DNA of 64,000 nucleotides from Nodularia sphaerocarpa UHCC 0038 (GCF_022376295.1 NZ_CP060140.1:5150356-5214355), one strand, 5' to 3'. Positions 17,054-26,748 are shown, numbered from the stretch's first letter. The notes: generated by a model from the letters alone, not told the origin. Numbers and translations: made by a program.

Positions 17054-17647
17054 ATGGTTGCTTTACCCGATAATCTTTTGATGAGTGCAGAGGAGTATCT
17101 GCTTTGGGAACCCACCCAAGAGCAACGCTATGAGTATTGGGATGGCGAAGTTGTTGCTATGAGCGGTGGTACACGCAATCATAATCGAGTTTCGGGAAAT
17201 TTCTTTAGACTTCTAGATGATACTCTAGCAGACCGCTCCTGTGAAGTATACATTGTAGATGTGAAAGTCCAGATAGAACAGGGGCAGAAGTATTTTTATC
17301 CCGATGTGGTGGTGACTTGCGATCAGCGCGATCGCGATCCACAATTGATACAATTTCCCTGCTTAATCATCGAAGTGCTATCACCTTCCACAGAAGCAGC
17401 CGATAGGGGAAAAAAGTTTGCCAAATATCGCCAATCGCCCACCTTACAAGAATATGTCTTAGTACAAGTAGCTCAACCATGTGTGGAAGTATTTCGGCGC
17501 AACGAACAGGGAAAATGGGTACTATCAGAGTATAATTTAAACGATAGATTACGACTAGAATCAGTAAATGTAGAAATAGCGATCGCTCATTTGTACCGAC
17601 AAGTGCAGCTTGAATCCGAAACCACCGAAAACGAAATAAATGAATAA
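17054..17647 (+). CDS. Uma2 family (DUF820) nuclease-like protein
   Basis: A 197-residue member of the Uma2 family, abundant in filamentous cyanobacteria, with a PD-(D/E)xK-like fold. Visible markers are YLLWEPTQEQRYEYWDGEVV at the N-terminus, the acidic core YPDVVVTC and LIIEVLSPST, and KKFAKYRQSPTLQEY. The biological role of the family is not settled; nuclease activity is inferred from the fold. The ATG 17054 starts where homologues do; the longer frame from TTG 16979 runs back to the uvrB remnant and is unlikely. A second family member lies at 59256-59894. Confidence 0.85.
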   Translation: MVALPDNLLMSAEEYLLWEPTQEQRYEYWDGEVVAMSGGTRNHNRVSGNFFRLLDDTLADRSCEVYIVDVKVQIEQGQKYFYPDVVVTCDQRDRDPQLIQFPCLIIEVLSPSTEAADRGKKFAKYRQSPTLQEYVLVQVAQPCVEVFRRNEQGKWVLSEYNLNDRLRLESVNVEIAIAHLYRQVQLESETTENEINE

Positions 17648-17803
17648 AATTCGTAAAATTAAGTTAAAACTTGTCATAATCATGTTATAATTACAAAAAA
17701 ATTAAAATTACATTTCTCTAATTCCTCCTCTCTGCGACTCTGCGCCTCTGCGTGTTAGCGAAGCGGGGCGTAGCCCTACAAATTCATATCTTTATAGTTA
17801 TTT

Positions 17804-18805
17804 CTATTCAGAAAAACTCTCCCTTTCCACCTGAAAAGCCTTAAACCTATTCACAGCCATTTTGCAGTAATCAGACTTAATTTCAAAGCCTAAAAATATA
17901 CGTCCCAATCCTGCGGCTGCAATACCAGTAGAACCAGAACCAGCAAAAGGATCAAGCACTACTTCCAATTGATTTGAAGAAACTTTGACAACTCTTTCAA
18001 CAATACCTAAAGGAAACTGTGCAGGATGTCCAGTGCGCTCCTTGGAACTGCGTTTTTCACCCGTAGTAATTTTAGGAAACTCCCAAACATCAGAGGGATT
18101 TTTACCCAGAGGATTACATCTATATTTACCATTCTTTTTCTGATTGGGATATTTCACATTTGGATCACGGATGTCATCTAAATTGAAAGTATACTTCTGG
18201 GAATCCTTAATATAAAAAAGCCATTTTTCATTACGTGGACTAAGACGATATTTTGTAGAAACACCAGCGCCATATTGCCAAACCACCTCTTGAAGTAAAT
18301 AGAACGGTGACTTATCCCATAATAAATAAGGTATAGGTACACATAAACCCTTTTCGGGAACTTCAAAATGTCCCACATTTAACCAAAATGCCCCATCAGG
18401 TTTGGTAATTTTATAAATTTGAGACATCCATTGAGAACAACTTTCAACATACTCATCTACAGACATTGGTGCTTCATATTCTTTGCCAATATTATAGGGC
18501 GGAGACGTAACAGTTAAATCAATATTGATATTAGTTGAACTGAGTTTATCTAAACAATCCCTTGAATCACCGTGATAAAGAATAAATCCATTGTCAGAAT
18601 AAAATGGATTACCTAAAACTTTAAATAATTCTGTTTCTAAAACTTTTTGTTGAACTGAGAGCTTATATTTTAAATCTTCCGACAAAGTTTGTAATAGTGA
18701 AGATGGAGCCGACTGGGTAGCTTTGTGCGGTGCAATTCCTTCAGCAAGATAAGTATTATGCTCTTTACTTGCTATCTTTCGGGCCTTATCTTCTGGAACC
18801 TTCAT
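17804..18805 (-). CDS. Site-specific DNA methyltransferase, beta class, no cognate nuclease adjacent
   Basis: About 333 residues. The catalytic motif TSPPYN precedes the AdoMet-binding motif LDPFAGSGSTG, which is the order of beta-class amino-methyltransferases. TSPPY is more often seen in N4-cytosine enzymes, but N6-adenine activity cannot be excluded. HPAQFPLGIVERVV is another conserved segment. I chose the ATG 18805; the extension to TTG 18838 lacks support. No restriction enzyme gene is next to it, so it looks like a solitary methyltransferase. Target site unknown. Confidence 0.88.
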   Translation of the reverse strand: MKVPEDKARKIASKEHNTYLAEGIAPHKATQSAPSSLLQTLSEDLKYKLSVQQKVLETELFKVLGNPFYSDNGFILYHGDSRDCLDKLSSTNINIDLTVTSPPYNIGKEYEAPMSVDEYVESCSQWMSQIYKITKPDGAFWLNVGHFEVPEKGLCVPIPYLLWDKSPFYLLQEVVWQYGAGVSTKYRLSPRNEKWLFYIKDSQKYTFNLDDIRDPNVKYPNQKKNGKYRCNPLGKNPSDVWEFPKITTGEKRSSKERTGHPAQFPLGIVERVVKVSSNQLEVVLDPFAGSGSTGIAAAGLGRIFLGFEIKSDYCKMAVNRFKAFQVERESFSE

Positions 18806-18862
18806 AGCTAAAATTTGTATTTCCTTCCAATAATACAATATGGTTCAGATCAGAATAATTAA

Positions 18863-18892
18863 ACGCCGATAAACGCCGATAAACGCCGATAA
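18863..18892. repeat. Three tandem 10-bp units
   Basis: AAACGCCGAT is repeated three times head to tail about 60 bp upstream of the methyltransferase start. It could be slippage-prone sequence or a binding-site array; no function is shown. Confidence 0.6.
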
Positions 18893-18934
18893 ATTAGGAA
18901 TATGAATTAAATAACCGACAAAAAAAGGTTTTTG

Positions 18935-19005
18935 ACCTCACCCCGCCCTAGACTTGCATCAAAGTCTCCCCTCTCCTTAGTAAGGAGAGGGGTTGGGGGT
19001 GAGGT
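18935..19005 (-). terminator. Nested palindromic repeat after leuS
   Basis: ACCTCACCCC (18935-18944) pairs with GGGGTGAGGT (18996-19005), and inside it CCCCTCTCCTTA (18968-18979) pairs with TAAGGAGAGGGG (18981-18992). On the minus strand a T-run follows, so it can end leuS transcription. Related sequence occurs near 24203, 39180 and 39640, so it belongs to a dispersed family. Confidence 0.65.
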
Positions 19006-19034
19006 TCTTTTATTAAATCCGTATTCTGTGTCTA

Positions 19035-21659
19035 TTAAACAACAACAAAATTTACCAACCTTCCAGGAACCACAATCACCTTTTTAATCTCTTTACCCTC
19101 AATGTAACGCTGAACTAATTCCGACTCACGGGCGTACTTCTCCAACTCAGCCTTATCAGCTTGTGCGGGAACTTCAATATCAGCACGTTTTTTGCCATTA
19201 ATCTGAATTATCAAAGTAATTTCGTCAGCTACCAAAGCCGCAGGGTCAAAAGATGGCCAAGTTTGAGTGTGGATAGAATTAGTATTACCCAATAACTGCC
19301 ATAATTCATCAGCAATATGTGGGGCAAAAGGTGCTAACATCATTACTAAAGTCTGAATACCTTCAGCATAAATTGGTGAGTTTTTGCAGTCAGCATCAGT
19401 TAAAGCATTACTTAACTTCATCAACTCAGAAACAGCTGTATTGAATTGATATTCATCTTCTAAATCCTCTGTCACAGCTTGAATAGCCGTGTGAATTGCT
19501 CGCCGTAATTCCTTTTCTGGCTTACTTAAATTAGCAATATCGGCTTTCTTCCGTGATACCCCAGCCGCCGCATAATCGCTCACCAAGCGCCATACTCGGT
19601 TTAAAAAGCGAAATTGCCCTTCGACATCAGCTTCATCCCATTCTAGGTCTTTTTCTGGGGGTGCTTTGAACAAGATGAACATCCGCGCCGTATCAACACC
19701 ATACTTACTAATTACGTCTTCTGGTGCTACACCATTGCCCTTAGATTTAGACATGGTGGCATAAAGGCGTTGCAATGGTTCCCCTGTCTGCGGGTCGCGG
19801 GGGTCGGCTGCATTCACCAAATTAGAAGGAACCCATTTATCCTTACCGCCCTTATTCGGGTTCATGTAAGTTAAACCCTGTACCATACCTTGAGTTAACA
19901 GGCGTTGAAAGGGTTCATCAAAGTTTAATAAGCCTCGATCGCGCAACACTTTAGTAAAGAATCTGGAATATAATAAATGTAAAATGGCGTGTTCAATGCC
20001 ACCCACATACTGGTCTACAGGCATCCACTCATTAGTTTTAGCTGGGTCAAATACCTGTTGTTCATTTTGTGCATCGGGATAGCGCAAGAAATACCACGAG
20101 GAATCAATGAAGGTATCCATCGTATCAGTTTCTCGCTTGGCTGGAGTCCCGCAAGTTGGACAAGGGACATTTACCCAACTTTCTAACTGAGTCAAAGGTG
20201 AACCACCCCTTCCAGTTAATTCCACTTCTTCTGGTAATTTAACTGGCAAATCCTCATCTGGGACTGGAACTATGCCACAATTTGGGCAGTGAATTACTGG
20301 TATAGGTGCGCCCCAATAACGTTGTCGGGAAATTAACCAATCTCGCAAGCGATATTGGATTCTGAGTTTACCAAAATTTTGTTTTTCAGCATATTTAATA
20401 ATTGCGGCTTTGGCATCTGGGGAACTCATGCCTGTAAAAGAGCCAGAATTAATTAAAATTCCTGGTTCTGTATATGCTTCGTTATATTCAATTTTAATCA
20501 GTTTTGTGATTTCATCTGTTGCTGATGTTGGCGTTAAGTCAAAATCTGCTACATCTTCGGGCGCAGCAATCACAAACTCAATGGGTAAATTATAAACACG
20601 GGCAAATTTAAAATCTCGCACATCATGAGCCGGTACACCCATGACTGCACCCGTACCATATTCATACAGTACATAATCGGCAATCCAGATGGGTACTTCT
20701 TCCCCTGTAAAGGGGTTGAAAACTTTACCACCGGTGGGGATACCCCGCTTGGGTTTGTCTTCGGCTGTACGTTCTAATTCGCTTTGTTGAGAAACTTCTT
20801 GAATAAAGGCTGCTACGGCGGTTTTTTGTTCTGGGGTGGTGACAACTTGGGTTAAAGGATGTTCTGGTGCTAATACCAAATAGCTGACACCATATACCGT
20901 ATCTGGGCGGGTGGTGTAAACAGCGATTTTTTCATCCATCCCCACTACAGGAAATTCTAAATAAGCGCCTGTGGATTTACCAATCCAATTAGCTTGCATT
21001 AATTTGACCCGTTCCGGCCAACCTGTTAATTTATCTAAATCATTGAGTAATTCTTCGGCGTAGTCGGTAATCTTTAAAAACCACTGCCGTAATAGTTTAC
21101 GCTCAACTTTTGCGCCACTGCGCCAGGAACGTCCTTCGTTATCAACTTGCTCGTTGGCGATTACAGTTTGGTCGATGGGGTCCCAGTTGACTGCGGCTTC
21201 TTTTTGATAAGCTAATCCGGCTTGCCAGAATTGCAAGAAAATCCATTGTGTCCATTTATAATAATCTGGGGAACAAGTGGCGAGTTCGCTTTCCCAGTCG
21301 ATAGACAAACCCAGACGCTGTAATTGCTGCCGCATTTGAGCAATGTTTTGATAAGTCCACTGGGCTGGGGGAACTCCTCTGTCAATGGCGGCGTTTTCTG
21401 CTGGTAAACCAAAGGCATCCCAACCCATTGGATGCAGCACTTTATACCCTTGCATTCGCTTGAGTCGTGCAATCACATCGGTAATTGTATAATTACGGAC
21501 GTGACCCATGTGGAGGCTGCCCGATGGATAGGGGAACATGGAAAGAGCGTAGAATTTCGGCTTGTGACTATTTGCAGGTGTCTTATCTAAGCCAAGTTCT
21601 GCCCATGTTTGTTGCCATTTTTCCTCAATGTCTGCGGGGTTATATCGGGAATCCACCAA
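19035..21659 (-). CDS. leuS: Leucyl-tRNA synthetase
   Basis: Charges tRNA-Leu. The 874-residue class I synthetase has the HIGH-type signature in YPSGSLHMGHVRNY, the KMSKS-type signature in ATMSKSKGNG, a zinc-finger-like pair CPNCG/CPTCG in the insertion and the CP1 editing domain with TTRPDTVYG. Length and N-terminus (YNPADIEEKWQ) are typical of bacterial LeuRS. Single gene. Confidence 0.98.
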   Translation of the reverse strand: MVDSRYNPADIEEKWQQTWAELGLDKTPANSHKPKFYALSMFPYPSGSLHMGHVRNYTITDVIARLKRMQGYKVLHPMGWDAFGLPAENAAIDRGVPPAQWTYQNIAQMRQQLQRLGLSIDWESELATCSPDYYKWTQWIFLQFWQAGLAYQKEAAVNWDPIDQTVIANEQVDNEGRSWRSGAKVERKLLRQWFLKITDYAEELLNDLDKLTGWPERVKLMQANWIGKSTGAYLEFPVVGMDEKIAVYTTRPDTVYGVSYLVLAPEHPLTQVVTTPEQKTAVAAFIQEVSQQSELERTAEDKPKRGIPTGGKVFNPFTGEEVPIWIADYVLYEYGTGAVMGVPAHDVRDFKFARVYNLPIEFVIAAPEDVADFDLTPTSATDEITKLIKIEYNEAYTEPGILINSGSFTGMSSPDAKAAIIKYAEKQNFGKLRIQYRLRDWLISRQRYWGAPIPVIHCPNCGIVPVPDEDLPVKLPEEVELTGRGGSPLTQLESWVNVPCPTCGTPAKRETDTMDTFIDSSWYFLRYPDAQNEQQVFDPAKTNEWMPVDQYVGGIEHAILHLLYSRFFTKVLRDRGLLNFDEPFQRLLTQGMVQGLTYMNPNKGGKDKWVPSNLVNAADPRDPQTGEPLQRLYATMSKSKGNGVAPEDVISKYGVDTARMFILFKAPPEKDLEWDEADVEGQFRFLNRVWRLVSDYAAAGVSRKKADIANLSKPEKELRRAIHTAIQAVTEDLEDEYQFNTAVSELMKLSNALTDADCKNSPIYAEGIQTLVMMLAPFAPHIADELWQLLGNTNSIHTQTWPSFDPAALVADEITLIIQINGKKRADIEVPAQADKAELEKYARESELVQRYIEGKEIKKVIVVPGRLVNFVVV

Positions 21660-21812
21660 AAATTCTCCTACGGGACTGTAATCGTGTCTGCTTACATATT
21701 GTAGATGCTAGATACTGTATTGAGTTGATCAAAAACAATATTTCCTGTGGGTAGGTTCAAACTCGGTGAATTATCCCAGTTAATAACTCTTGATACTAAT
21801 GTGACAGCTAAG

Positions 21813-22037
21813 TTACAAAGCTTCAAAGTCGGCTGTAAATCCAGACAAGTTTGCACAATCTTCCTGAAAAGCCTCAGCATCACTGACATCTTCGATTTTA
21901 TATCCCATGATCCGCGTGCCATCTGGCATTTTCTTGGAAGAAATACACTCGCCTTGATATTTGTCTGACATCGATTTGAAGTTAGCACCGTGTTGTTTCC
22001 AAGCATCACCGGAACAAGTCACATTAACCCGCCACAT
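21813..22037 (-). CDS. Small conserved-looking cytosolic protein
   Basis: A 74-residue frame starting MWRVNVTCSGDAWKQHG, with three cysteines, balanced charge and a compact composition typical of a folded domain. It is preferred over the overlapping longer minus-strand frame (21692-22009), whose translation looks random. It lies 153 bp upstream of leuS on the same strand. Function unknown; identification as a gene rests on composition and start placement. Confidence 0.65.
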   Translation of the reverse strand: MWRVNVTCSGDAWKQHGANFKSMSDKYQGECISSKKMPDGTRIMGYKIEDVSDAEAFQEDCANLSGFTADFEAL

Positions 22038-22079
22038 AATTTATCTCATTTACTAGCTATTAATACTGATTATCTCACA

Positions 22080-22242
22080 GGACTTACGCAACAATTGCCA
22101 AAAATCTTGATTTATCGTTCGCGTAGCGTGCGCGAAGCGCATACCGCCAAGTCGCCTAAAGCCTTCGGCATAGCTTCGCTTACCGCGTAGCGTCTCCCTT
22201 TGGGAGAAGAACGCCAAGAAAACGTAGATTATGCGTAAGTCC
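22080..22242. mobile_element. Non-autonomous MITE-like element with target-site duplication
   Basis: A 163-bp element with perfect 11-bp terminal inverted repeats, GGACTTACGCA (22080-22090) and TGCGTAAGTCC (22232-22242). It is flanked by a 9-bp direct repeat TATCTCACA (22071-22079 and 22243-22251). The interior is non-coding and holds nested palindromes rich in CGCGAAGCGC and GCGTAGCG. This structure indicates transposition by an insertion sequence acting in trans, not present in this window. Confidence 0.85.
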
Positions 22243-22480
22243 TATCTCACAGAGGTTACACCAATTTTTTAGATATTTAAAATTATAAATCTTGTGGGGT
22301 GAGCATCCTGCCCGCCTTTGTCTATTTGAGTCAAATGAAAGAAGTCATCTGCTGTAATAGTGAATTATCTCGCTTTTCTATCTAAAGGAAGTGTCTATTT
22401 TTGAAGCTCTCCATCATAATGTAGATGGAAGATAATGTCTGAAAATTTTTATCCACTTAGTTAAATAGGAAAGCTGAAAA
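22243..22480. promoter_or_regulatory. Leader region of the coiled-coil protein gene
   Basis: About 240 bp between the MITE-like element and the ATG at 22481. It contains part of a GTGGGGTGAGCATCCTGCCCGCC repeat-like tract (22296-22316) and ends with an AGGAAAG ribosome-binding site about 10 bp before the start. No promoter boxes were assigned. Confidence 0.4.
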
Positions 22481-23281
22481 ATGCCTAACAATATTAAAGA
22501 ACAAATCCAAACTGACTTGAAACAGGTGAAAGAAACTGGACAGTTAAGAACTGAGCGAATTAGAGAAATTGTTAAGTCTGCTGTTTCTCAACTAAGTTCG
22601 GAGTTGAAAGCAGGTTCTAGTGATATTCGTTATCTGGTGAAAGATGCGGTTTCTGCTGTGATTGAAAATTTTCAAGACAAGGGTGCAGAAATCAGAGAAG
22701 AAGTGACTGCTTCCATTGAAGGAGCGCTGGAAGGTGTTAACAGTAAAAGACACAACTCTATCGTGCAAACTCAGGCGGAACTGAAAAAGCTACAAGCTCA
22801 ATTGGATAATGAAGAGGAAGAAATTCAGCAAGAAGTTGATGGTATTTTAGCAGAAATTGAAGAAACTGGCAAGGATAAAACTGATGATACTAAAAATGCC
22901 ATTGCTTCTGCTATCAATGGCATTAGGGATAGCGAAGAAGTCTCTTTATTAAAGAAACGTTACGCTCAATTACAAGCGCAACTCTCTATTGTCAGAGCGA
23001 ATTTGGCGGCGCGTTACGGCGGACGAGATGGTGAAGTGAAGGATTATATCGATGAGGCAAAACACTGGTATGATCAAGCTCGTCCAAAAGCTGAAGCTGT
23101 TGCTACACAAGTAGACGAGAAGCGATCGCAACTAGAAGATAAACTAGGTGAAGCTGGTTCTTCTCTAGCTAAAAAAGAGCGTCAAATTAAACAAACGTTA
23201 CGAGAGTTGCTGCTATCAACGGCTGATATGTTCAAAGAGAAAGAACCTGCTGATAAACATGAGGAACTTACTAAGAAGTAG
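22481..23281 (+). CDS. Long amphipathic-helix / coiled-coil protein
   Basis: A 266-residue, highly charged protein, almost wholly helical by composition. It is rich in Glu, Lys, Ala and Gln, with heptad-like runs such as QAELKKLQAQLDNEEEEI and LVKDAVSAVIENFQDKGAEI. No signal peptide, cysteine cluster or catalytic motif is seen. It resembles apolipoprotein- or LEA-like helical-repeat proteins in general character, which suggests a structural or stress role, but that is inference. A good ribosome-binding site supports the start. Confidence 0.75.
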   Translation: MPNNIKEQIQTDLKQVKETGQLRTERIREIVKSAVSQLSSELKAGSSDIRYLVKDAVSAVIENFQDKGAEIREEVTASIEGALEGVNSKRHNSIVQTQAELKKLQAQLDNEEEEIQQEVDGILAEIEETGKDKTDDTKNAIASAINGIRDSEEVSLLKKRYAQLQAQLSIVRANLAARYGGRDGEVKDYIDEAKHWYDQARPKAEAVATQVDEKRSQLEDKLGEAGSSLAKKERQIKQTLRELLLSTADMFKEKEPADKHEELTKK

Positions 23282-23334
23282 TCTGGGGAATGTACATAGT
23301 TAAATAAGCTTGTAGTCAGGGTTTTATGCCTTTT

Positions 23335-23362
23335 GAGAGGACTAAAGTCCTCACTACAAACT
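23335..23362. repeat. Palindromic repeat with ACTACAAAC tail
   Basis: GAGGACT-AA-AGTCCTC followed by ACTACAAAC. The same design (palindrome next to ACTACAAAC or GTAGTAAG) occurs at 62078 and 62223. Located 55 bp after the coiled-coil gene, where it could act as a transcript end. Confidence 0.5.
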
Positions 23363-23380
23363 TTATTTACCTAGACAATT

Positions 23381-23572
23381 TTAGTAACTGCTTCTTTCTG
23401 CATTCGTTTGTTCTTCATGTTTAGCAATTACCCAAACTGCGTGGATGCTACCGGGAAGCCAACCGAGAAGTGTTAGTAAAATGTTAATCAGCAAAGTTGG
23501 ACCAGCGCCCACTGTCATAAACACACCTAAAGGAGGCAAAACTAAACCTAAAAGTAAACGCATTATTTTCAT
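23381..23572 (-). CDS. Pmp3/YqaE family small membrane protein
   Basis: A 63-residue protein with two hydrophobic helices and the family signature LLLGLVLPPLGVF followed by LINILLTLLGWLPGSIHAVWVI. Pmp3-family proteins sit in the plasma membrane and are linked to salt and cold tolerance through membrane potential. The short basic tail is normal. The next minus-strand gene upstream, also small and membrane-located, ends 69 bp away, so the two may share a transcript. Confidence 0.92.
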   Translation of the reverse strand: MKIMRLLLGLVLPPLGVFMTVGAGPTLLINILLTLLGWLPGSIHAVWVIAKHEEQTNAERSSY

Positions 23573-23640
23573 GATTTTGTGATTTTGTTTAATTACGTTT
23601 TTTTGAGAATGCTGAATTAAGTTAATTCAGCTACTAATAC

Positions 23641-24042
23641 TTATCTGGAAGGTAATTCACCTGGGGTATTTACGTCACCACTGCTGTTTAAAGCAGGATT
23701 CCTTTCGGCAAAATAATTGTTGATGAAGGTGCTAGCAAAGGATAGAATCACCGGACCGAGGATAAATGCGAGAAGTCCACGAACTGCGAACCCAGGAACC
23801 AGCACTGCTGCTAACCAGAAACAAAAACCGTTAACTATGAGCGAAAATGCTCCTAATGTCAGAAAGTTAAGCGGTAAAGAAAGAGTAGAAAGCACTGGTT
23901 TAACTGAACCGTTAATCAAACCAATTACTAAAGCCGCAATCATGGCTGCTGGAAAATTAGCAATGTTGACACCAGGTACAACTAAATCGACTATTAACAA
24001 GCTCAATGCTGTAGCTATGGCAGTTAAAAATGTTCCTAACAT
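23641..24042 (-). CDS. Holin-4-like (phage_holin_4_2) membrane protein
   Basis: About 133 residues with four hydrophobic segments and the family pattern AALVIGLINGSVKPVLSTLSLP then FLTLGAFSLIVNGF. Despite the name, such chromosomal proteins are ubiquitous small membrane proteins of unknown role and not evidence of a prophage. I chose the ATG at 24042; a GTG three codons upstream is possible. The C-terminus is polar. Confidence 0.88.
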   Translation of the reverse strand: MLGTFLTAIATALSLLIVDLVVPGVNIANFPAAMIAALVIGLINGSVKPVLSTLSLPLNFLTLGAFSLIVNGFCFWLAAVLVPGFAVRGLLAFILGPVILSFASTFINNYFAERNPALNSSGDVNTPGELPSR

Positions 24043-24359
24043 GGTGTTCACGTACTAAATATTAACAAATAGATTCTTTACGAGTCTTTTACTATTTTTA
24101 AATAAATGCTAGGGTTTTACATCTCATTAAAGATAGATTTTAGTTCTACCATTTGGCTGATTGTTTTCAGTCCGTAGTTACGATTAGTAAAATAATTGCA
24201 CCCCACCCCCAACCCCTCCCCGGAAGCGAGGAGGGGAGATGAAGGAGGGGAGATTTAACGAACCGGACCAGGCGCAGAGAACACAGAGGAAGAGAAAACA
24301 GAGAATTGTTTATGTCTGGTTGAGGATCGTTATATTACTACTAAGATAGAAAGGTTGTG
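24043..24359. other. Spacer with palindromic and CTCTGCG-type repeats
   Basis: About 317 bp without a gene. It holds a C/G-rich hairpin (CCCCTCCCCGG paired with GAGGAGGGG, about 24212-24237) of the family seen at 18935, followed by a GCGCAGAGAACACAGAGGAAGAG tract related to the dispersed CTCTGCGCC repeats. Confidence 0.5.
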
Positions 24360-26519
24360 TTATTGTTTAACGGCTTTCATTGACAAACTAATCCGCTTTA
24401 ATTTTTCGTTAATTTCCAACACCTGTATTTTTACAACTTGTCCTACTTTGACGATTTTTTGAGGGTCATCTACGAATCTATCAGCTAGTTGGGATATATG
24501 TACTAAGCCATCTTGATGTACGCCAATATCGACAAATGCGCCAAAGTTAGCTACGTTTGTGACAATTCCTTCTAATTCCATTCCTACTTCTAAATCTCTA
24601 ATTTCTTTGATTCCCTCTCTAAATGTGGCATATTTAAATTCTGCACGGGGGTCTCTTCCTGGTTTGTCTAGTTCGCTGATAATATCCCGCAGTGTGGGTT
24701 CGCCTATGCTATCAGTGACGTATTTTTTCAGGTTGGTTTTTTTGAGTTTTTCGGCTATTTCGGTGACTTGATTTAAGGATACATCTAAATCAGCTGCGAT
24801 CGCCTGCACAAGAGCATAACTTTCTGGATGCACTGCTGTATTATCTAAAGGATTATCACCACCACGAATACGCAGAAAACCCGCAGCTTGTTCAAACGCT
24901 TTTGGTCCCAATTTAGCCACTTTTAACAATTGTCGGCGGTTCTTAAAAACTCCATGCTCATTGCGATAAGCAACAATGTTATTAGCCACCGTAGCCGTAA
25001 TTCCGGAAACAAAGGTCAAAAGTTCCTTAGAAGCCGTGTTTAAGTCCACACCGACGTAATTCACGCAACTTTCTACGGTCTCATCTAGCTTCTTTTTCAG
25101 CAACTTTTGATCAACGTCATGCTGATATTGTCCCACACCGATAGATTTCGGGTCAATTTTCACCAATTCCGCCAGAGGATCTTGCAAACGGCGACCGATA
25201 CTAATTGCACCACGCACGGTAATATCTAAATGGGGAAACTCTTCTAACGCCACTTTACTCGCAGAATATATCGATGCGCCAGACTCATTTACCATGACTT
25301 TAACCGGTTTGCGGTCGATGGCTTGTAATATCTGCGTTACAAACTCATCTGTCTCACGGGAAGCTGTACCATTACCAATAGCAATTAATTCAATCTGATA
25401 TTTCTCAATCAAATTTATCATAGTTTGTGCAGCTTTGGCGCGTTGTTCAGCCGCTTGATGCGGGAAAACAGCCTGATATTCTAAAAATTGTCCAGTTTGG
25501 TCGAGTACCGCCACTTTACACCCAGTTCTAAAGCCTGGGTCTATAGCTAATGTCGGTTTCATCCCTGCTGGTGCAGATAAGAGTAATTCTCGCAGATTTG
25601 CTTCAAAGGTTTTAATCGACTCTATATCAGCATAGGTTTTTTTCTGAGAAATCACCTCACTCATAATGGAAGTTTTCATCAGCCGATTAAATGCGTCTTT
25701 GAGCATCGCCTGATAAAAATCGCGAATTATCCGTACTTTCGCCTTAATTTCCTTTGATTCCAGATAATCTAATACCAAATCTTCATCAAAAGTAACTTCA
25801 TAGTTTAACACTTTCTCAGCTTCACCGCGACACAACGCCAGCAGATTATGGGGTGCAATATTTCTCACCCGAATCTGATAGTTGCGGTACATCTCAAATT
25901 TGGTTGTCCCTTCGGGATGCTCCTTTTTGATATCAGAGACAAATACCCCTTCGGCTAGCAAGTAATCACGCAGATATGCCCGTAACTCTGCTTTTTCTGC
26001 TACTTCTTCTGCTAAAATATCCGCAGCACCTTTGAGCGCTTCTTGTGGTGTTTTAACTCCCTGAGTCTCAGAAACATATTTGGCTGCTGCTTCTTCTAGT
26101 GAGGCTGTTGGAGCATTTGGGACATTTAGCGATTTGATGAAATTGGCTAAGGGTTCCAAACCTTTTTCTCTGGCTATGGTAGCGCGGGTGCGTCGTTTTG
26201 GTCGATAGGGGAGATATAAATCTTCAAGTTCGGTTTTTTGTAAACAGGATGCAATTTTGGCTTTGAGTTCATCTGTGAGTTTACCTTGTTCGGCGATCGC
26301 ATTTAAAATTACCGATTTCCGTTCTGCCAACTCTGTTAAATAAGCATAGCGCTCAAACAGGTCACGCAGTTGGACTTCATTCATTTCCCCAGTGCGCTCT
26401 TTGCGGTATCGTGCAATAAAGGGAACCGTCGCACCTTCGGCTAAAAGTTCCAACGCGTTTTGGATTTGATGAGGTTTGAGGTCTAATTCAGTCGCTAGTA
26501 GTTGAGGAATATTCAGCAT
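24360..26519 (-). CDS. tex: Tex-family RNA-binding transcription accessory protein
   Basis: A 719-residue Tex protein. The N-terminal helical region has EGATVPFIARYRKE, the YqgF-type nuclease-like fold includes IDPGFRTGCKVAVLD, helix-hairpin-helix segments follow, and a C-terminal S1 RNA-binding domain begins near GMELEGIVTNVANFGAFVDIG. Tex is involved in transcription-related processes in several bacteria; its exact cyanobacterial role is not defined. Length is slightly below that of the proteobacterial protein, as usual. Monocistronic. Confidence 0.95.
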   Translation of the reverse strand: MLNIPQLLATELDLKPHQIQNALELLAEGATVPFIARYRKERTGEMNEVQLRDLFERYAYLTELAERKSVILNAIAEQGKLTDELKAKIASCLQKTELEDLYLPYRPKRRTRATIAREKGLEPLANFIKSLNVPNAPTASLEEAAAKYVSETQGVKTPQEALKGAADILAEEVAEKAELRAYLRDYLLAEGVFVSDIKKEHPEGTTKFEMYRNYQIRVRNIAPHNLLALCRGEAEKVLNYEVTFDEDLVLDYLESKEIKAKVRIIRDFYQAMLKDAFNRLMKTSIMSEVISQKKTYADIESIKTFEANLRELLLSAPAGMKPTLAIDPGFRTGCKVAVLDQTGQFLEYQAVFPHQAAEQRAKAAQTMINLIEKYQIELIAIGNGTASRETDEFVTQILQAIDRKPVKVMVNESGASIYSASKVALEEFPHLDITVRGAISIGRRLQDPLAELVKIDPKSIGVGQYQHDVDQKLLKKKLDETVESCVNYVGVDLNTASKELLTFVSGITATVANNIVAYRNEHGVFKNRRQLLKVAKLGPKAFEQAAGFLRIRGGDNPLDNTAVHPESYALVQAIAADLDVSLNQVTEIAEKLKKTNLKKYVTDSIGEPTLRDIISELDKPGRDPRAEFKYATFREGIKEIRDLEVGMELEGIVTNVANFGAFVDIGVHQDGLVHISQLADRFVDDPQKIVKVGQVVKIQVLEINEKLKRISLSMKAVKQ

Positions 26520-26748
26520 CGGGTGTTTAATTTAAAAAAGTGCGTCCTAAATGTAATATGCTATATCGTCCACTCATGAATAGCACGAAGCGTTAACTTA
26601 CTTACCGGACTTTTTTCTAATCTAGGCGGTTAATTGACCTAGAGGATTTTGCATAACATCAACTTAGTTGTAGAATTAACAACAATTATAAAAACAGTTT
26701 TTGTCTGCTTTTATCCATTTTTGCATTTTAGTTACGAGGATAGTAAAA

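Noticed and set aside
21692..22009. 105-residue minus-strand frame
   Set aside because: Overlaps the better 74-residue frame at 21813-22037 in another phase; its composition is not protein-like.
23641..24042. Holin-like gene as evidence of a prophage
   Set aside because: This family is a common chromosomal membrane protein in cyanobacteria; no other phage gene is in the neighbourhood.
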